Source: Edaphocola aurantiacus
GTDB taxonomy: Bacteria; Bacteroidota; Bacteroidia; Chitinophagales; Chitinophagaceae
Length of the DNA stretch: 64,000 bases
NCBI RefSeq assembly: GCF_019797745.1
Contig: NZ_VOSI01000005.1
Span: forward strand, 1 to 64,000
Reading direction: 5' to 3'
This document shows positions 60,393 through 64,000 of the stretch, one piece after another. Position 1 is the first letter of the stretch, and each line of letters begins with the position of its first letter. The position numbers and the translations under genes are program-made. Under the pieces are notes generated by a model. It did no database searches. It was not told where the DNA came from and saw only the letters and a program-made list of their open reading frames with translations.

Positions 60393-62921
60393 TTATTGTT
60401 TAACTATTCTTCCGGTAAACATCAGTTGCTTACCTGTAATTTTTATCATGTAGATGCCTGCAGTAAACTGCTGCATATCAATGTTGTAAATGGTTGCATT
60501 GTTTGGTATACCTGCCTTCATCACCTCTTTGCCCAGCACATCATATACATAAACCGTAGCTTGTTGTAAGGGCTGGCTTACTGACTCGATCACCAGCGAT
60601 TGCAGTACCGGCACCGGATACAGGCGTATGGACGCGGCATTGATCTGCTCGCGGATACCGGTAGGGGTATAGCTGAACGGGCTACTTTCTGTTGTACAAC
60701 CATCCGGTGTGCTAACCTTCACCATATAAGTGCCGGCAACTGTAACCGGCAGCGTAGCATGAGATGCAGCATTCATCAGTACATTATCCTGATACCATTC
60801 ATATTGGGTATAGGTGGCAGGGCTCACCTGCAGCACACCATTTGTTTCGCTTAATACTGGTGTGGTCACATTGTACAATGCTATATTGACGGTATCACTT
60901 ACCGGACAGGTATTTAAGGTACCCGAAACATAGTAGGTACCTGCCTGCTGTACATTAAGAGTTGTATTGGCAGAACCGTTTGACCACTGGATATTGCTCA
61001 TGCCCTGCAGCGCATTCAGCTGTAGGGTACTACCCGGACATATGCTGGTATCGGCGCCCAGTATACCTGCTCCGGTTGCAGAGGGCAGGTAGGTAAGGCT
61101 TAAGCTTACCGTATCATTGGCATAGTTATGATTTGGGGTATTGCTGATCCAGGCTTTGATCGTTACCGTACCTGCCGCCTGAGGAATGAAATCATCAATC
61201 AGCGTAAACTGGTCACTGGTGCCTGCAGGCAATACATCATATATAGCATTGCTGCCCGATTGCCCATCGGAACTGCTCCAGCCAAACTGTAATGGGAATA
61301 CATCTAATGTACCCGGATTGCTGAAGTGCAGGGTAATGTCCTGCGGTTGCTGGTTAAGGCAGTTTGTCGCAACAGCTGTTAAGGAATCGGTCGCTACATC
61401 TGTAGTCTGCGTTCTTACTTCAATGTCACTGAGTGCCCAGAAATTCTTCAGACCATCCTGGGTATTGGGTGCAAGATAATAGAAGCGCAGTCTGGCATTG
61501 GTTACACCAGCCAGCGCAGAAATATCTATATTGCGTTTGTGCGTAGGGAAAATGGCAGAGGCTACACCATCGCCGAAATCAAGACCTCTGTTTGTATATA
61601 AAGTTACCCAGCTGCTGCCATTAAACCCGTCGATGCGTGTAGCACTGCGGAAACCGGGATGGGTATAAAAAGCCTCATTCCATTGCAAAGACAGGGCTGT
61701 AGTGCCGCTGAAGTCCAGTGTACGGGTTTCTATAAATGCACTGTCTTTAGCATGCTGGTTCAGGACATCTTCATAATAATAGGCATCATACAGTGCAAAC
61801 TTGCCCGGGAACCAGCCGGAGGCTTCCAGGCCGTTCTCATTCTCGTTTACATTTTCGAAAAACCATTTGCGCGGATTGCTTGCTCCGGACAGATCATTAC
61901 TGAAATATTTAGGATAGGTAACGCTGTCGGTCGGATGGCAGAAACGCTCATCGAACAGGCGGTGGAACGGCTGATCCTTGTCCAGGTCAAACACGACACC
62001 GTTGGCACCCACTGCTACCGCAGTTTTCGGGCCGGTCATTACCACATCATATACCTTTTGTGATAAGAGAGTGGGGATGGGAGTCCAGTTAAGGCCTGCA
62101 TCGCCGGTATATAATACAGCACCATTAGCACCGGTAAGCATACCGTTTTGCCCGTCGTAAAAATGTACCCCCTGTATACCGCTGGCGCTTGTGCTTACCG
62201 TAGTCCAGGTTAATCCCTGATCTGTAGTGCGCATCACCGCAGTGTTGGCGACCGCTACCGCAGTATTCTGATCCGCTATGGCCACTGAATAAGCCGTGGC
62301 TGGTGTGGTTACGGCCGTCCAGGTCAGTCCATTGTCTGTGGTACGGAAGGCTTTATTGTTTGTGGCTACGGCAATACCTACACCTGGTGCAAAGAAGGCC
62401 ATATCATACACCGTACTGGTGGCTATTGTTGCAGGTGTTACATCTGTCCAGGTATTACCGCCGTTGGTTGTGCGTTTGATAAAACGACCACCACCGGATA
62501 CCCCGATCTGGCTACCGGCAATAAAGCCCGTATCTGCATTGATAAAATGGACACACTGTATACTGGCATTGGTCAGGCCGGTTGCCGAAGGACTGATATA
62601 GGCCCAGCTGCTGCCTCCGTCGGTTGTCTTGTACAGTGCGTTTGAAGGGCCGCTGATATATCCCGTCAGAGCAACAGGAAAAGAGATATTACGGAAGTCA
62701 ACGCCGGTACCGGCCACATCAACCGGTATCCAGTCATTGCAGCTGGTATTATATTTCAATACAGCACCGCCGTTACCCACTGCCATAAATTCTGTATTAC
62801 TGATTCTCTTCATTTTCCAGAGGTGCTCTGCTGCGCCCAGGTTATTATGCCGGTTTGTCTGTGCAAAGGCCGCTGTTGTAGCCATTAACCCTCCCGCAAG
62901 GGCTATCATCTTTACATTCAT
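60393..62921 (-). CDS. Ycf48/BNR-repeat surface protein with T9SS type A sorting domain
   Basis: The 842-aa protein has a signal peptide (ALAGGLMATTAAFAQ). Residues about 30-320 hold a beta-propeller with repeats such as TTDGGSSWAYI, TTNGGNTWTDV, TTDNGLTWTAV and TGDAGLNWTPI (Ycf48/sortilin-like). Then come a jelly-roll-like region, CARDB/Ig-like domains and the C-terminal type A sorting domain (IRLYPVPVLQSLVIES, VYDVLGKEVMKA, YNIDMQQFTAGIYMIKITG). It should be exported by T9SS. Function is unknown, adhesion or glycan binding being likely guesses. A -7 box lies 26 bases upstream. Confidence 0.93.
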   Translation of the reverse strand: MNVKMIALAGGLMATTAAFAQTNRHNNLGAAEHLWKMKRISNTEFMAVGNGGAVLKYNTSCNDWIPVDVAGTGVDFRNISFPVALTGYISGPSNALYKTTDGGSSWAYISPSATGLTNASIQCVHFINADTGFIAGSQIGVSGGGRFIKRTTNGGNTWTDVTPATIATSTVYDMAFFAPGVGIAVATNNKAFRTTDNGLTWTAVTTPATAYSVAIADQNTAVAVANTAVMRTTDQGLTWTTVSTSASGIQGVHFYDGQNGMLTGANGAVLYTGDAGLNWTPIPTLLSQKVYDVVMTGPKTAVAVGANGVVFDLDKDQPFHRLFDERFCHPTDSVTYPKYFSNDLSGASNPRKWFFENVNENENGLEASGWFPGKFALYDAYYYEDVLNQHAKDSAFIETRTLDFSGTTALSLQWNEAFYTHPGFRSATRIDGFNGSSWVTLYTNRGLDFGDGVASAIFPTHKRNIDISALAGVTNARLRFYYLAPNTQDGLKNFWALSDIEVRTQTTDVATDSLTAVATNCLNQQPQDITLHFSNPGTLDVFPLQFGWSSSDGQSGSNAIYDVLPAGTSDQFTLIDDFIPQAAGTVTIKAWISNTPNHNYANDTVSLSLTYLPSATGAGILGADTSICPGSTLQLNALQGMSNIQWSNGSANTTLNVQQAGTYYVSGTLNTCPVSDTVNIALYNVTTPVLSETNGVLQVSPATYTQYEWYQDNVLMNAASHATLPVTVAGTYMVKVSTPDGCTTESSPFSYTPTGIREQINAASIRLYPVPVLQSLVIESVSQPLQQATVYVYDVLGKEVMKAGIPNNATIYNIDMQQFTAGIYMIKITGKQLMFTGRIVKQ

Positions 62922-62946
62922 TACTTCATTAATTGATTTGTGGCCG

Positions 62947-62954
62947 CAAAATTA
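62947..62954 (-). promoter_or_regulatory. TAnnTTTG -7 box before T9SS type A protein gene
   Basis: TAATTTTG on the minus strand, 26 bases ahead of the ATG. Confidence 0.45.
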
Positions 62955-63141
62955 GATTCGGGAGGGGGGATTTTTGTCAGCGCCAGGTCATAGATAAGTC
63001 AGTTTATTGTCATAAAAGTAGTTGATAATCAATTGTATATGATAAAGTTTTAATAGGTGCAATTACAATAACAATTACATTGCAATAATCAGCTATGTAA
63101 TCACAGGCATAATGATTATTTTTAAACGACATCTATTGTGT

Positions 63142-64000
63142 ATGAATACTATTATCCGCACCTCAGTATACTTTGTCGCATTAGTGTTGGCCGCATTATG
63201 GATCAGTTGTACATCCGATGTTACCAAGCCGGCCATTATCCGGCTCTCTCCCGCTGATCAGGCATATAGAGATAGTATAAATGCTATTTACTTTGATGTC
63301 TCATATTCCAATACTGATAGTGCCAGAAAATTAGCTTCTCTGTTGAGAAAAATGAATGATCGTTATGATCCTGTTATAAGTGCTGTTGAATATTATAATG
63401 GCCTCGGTTTTTTATATGCCCGCATTGCAAGGAATACCGATTCAGCAAGGATATATAAAGATAGTTTATGGTATATCATTAAACATGAAAATGTAAAGGC
63501 CGGGAACCTGATTGCCGAGGCATTCTTTTGTACAGGGACATATTTTCATGGAAGGGAAATGTATGATTCTGCCATTCAAAATAATCTTAAAGCACTCGAA
63601 TACGTAAAAAAGTCTAATGACGACTTTTTAGAACGAAATATTCAATCATCGCTGTCAGAACTTTATGCTATGCGGGAAGACTATTCTAAAGCAGCATTTT
63701 ATTATGAGCCTAAGATACGGAGTGCGCTTATGTTCAAAATGCCTGTACGGGATATCATAGTATTATCCAATGCCTATGCACGCACATTTAATGCTGATAA
63801 TGATTCTGTACGGAATATTGGCCAAACATGTCTTATGGCGGCCAAACATCTTTATGATTCTCTACAGATTGAAAGTACGATTCCTCAGTTATTTAATAAC
63901 CTGGGAGTATACTATTTTGCCATAAATAAACCAGACAGCGCATTCTATTATTTATACCGATGTATAGATTATTCATTAAAACACTCTGGTGAAACTAATA
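63142..64000 (+). CDS. TPR-repeat lipoprotein, 3' end outside the window
   Basis: An open frame of 286 codons runs off the right edge. It starts with a lipoprotein-type signal (VALVLAALWISC). Helical repeats follow: DSARKLASLLRKMND, FCTGTYFHGREMYDSAIQNNLKALEYVKK, SLSELYAMREDYSKAAFYYEPKI and NNLGVYYFAINKPDSAFYYLYRCIDY, all of TPR type. In Bacteroidota such proteins often continue into a membrane helix and a histidine kinase or LuxR/AraC-type DNA-binding domain. That C-terminal part is not in the window, so the role cannot be fixed. Confidence 0.8.
   Translation, partial: MNTIIRTSVYFVALVLAALWISCTSDVTKPAIIRLSPADQAYRDSINAIYFDVSYSNTDSARKLASLLRKMNDRYDPVISAVEYYNGLGFLYARIARNTDSARIYKDSLWYIIKHENVKAGNLIAEAFFCTGTYFHGREMYDSAIQNNLKALEYVKKSNDDFLERNIQSSLSELYAMREDYSKAAFYYEPKIRSALMFKMPVRDIIVLSNAYARTFNADNDSVRNIGQTCLMAAKHLYDSLQIESTIPQLFNNLGVYYFAINKPDSAFYYLYRCIDYSLKHSGETN

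Overview
The window comes from a member of the Bacteroidota, most likely a Chitinophagaceae-like soil or water bacterium (the family is an inference). Four things support this. Many promoter-like sites match the phylum's TAnnTTTG -7 element. Several genes start with TTG and lack strong Shine-Dalgarno sites. Two large secreted proteins end in type A and type B sorting domains of the type IX secretion system (T9SS). Typical Bacteroidota families are present, such as the ABC permease/M1 peptidase fusion, GH3 proteins and DUF4129/DUF4350/MoxR. There is no sign of prophage, conjugative DNA, CRISPR or an intact insertion sequence. Apart from intergenic repeats this is ordinary chromosome just downstream of an rRNA operon.

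Layout. 0-11.5 kb: the 3' end of a 5S rRNA gene with its terminator, a hydrolase-fold lipoprotein without its catalytic serine and histidine, a TonB-dependent receptor divergent from a YncE-like beta-propeller across a metalloregulator-like palindrome, a Na+/H+ antiporter, AraC/SDR, MBL hydrolase, Crp, threonine aldolase, a methyltransferase and a secreted hypothetical. 11.5-12.4 kb: gene-free DNA with short repeats. 12.4-25.3 kb: an ABC exporter whose permease is fused to an M1 peptidase, an SDR, a T9SS type B surface protein, an MlaF-like ATPase, transaldolase, MtaB, a GNAT-nitrilase fusion and a DUF6580 membrane protein. 25.5-30.5 kb: one long + strand run (OppC-like permease, queuosine precursor transporter, DUF4129, DUF4350, MoxR). 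30.5-41.7 kb: RidA, a TsaB/thioesterase/DHFR/degenerate methyltransferase operon, polysaccharide genes (O-antigen ligase and Wzz-like), prfA, GH3, a glycosyltransferase, shikimate kinase and two small membrane or lipoprotein genes. 41.7-49.9 kb: an intergenic repeat element, a complete RND tripartite efflux operon, a lipoprotein and a 21-bp tandem repeat array. 49.9-64 kb: small housekeeping genes, a second inverted copy of the intergenic repeat, a ChaA-type antiporter, a MarR-GNAT fusion behind a strong palindrome, VOC/Crp, DoxX, a T9SS type A surface protein and a truncated TPR lipoprotein at the right edge.

Functional themes are envelope transport (TonB receptor, RND pump, ABC exporter, antiporters), surface polysaccharide, T9SS-exported proteins and translation or tRNA modification (MtaB, TsaB, PrfA, queuosine import). 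The least explained items are the 130-bp intergenic repeat pair with a covarying hairpin, the 21-bp/heptapeptide repeat array, the metal-receptor/propeller pair with its palindrome, and the two enzyme-fold proteins that have lost their active-site motifs.
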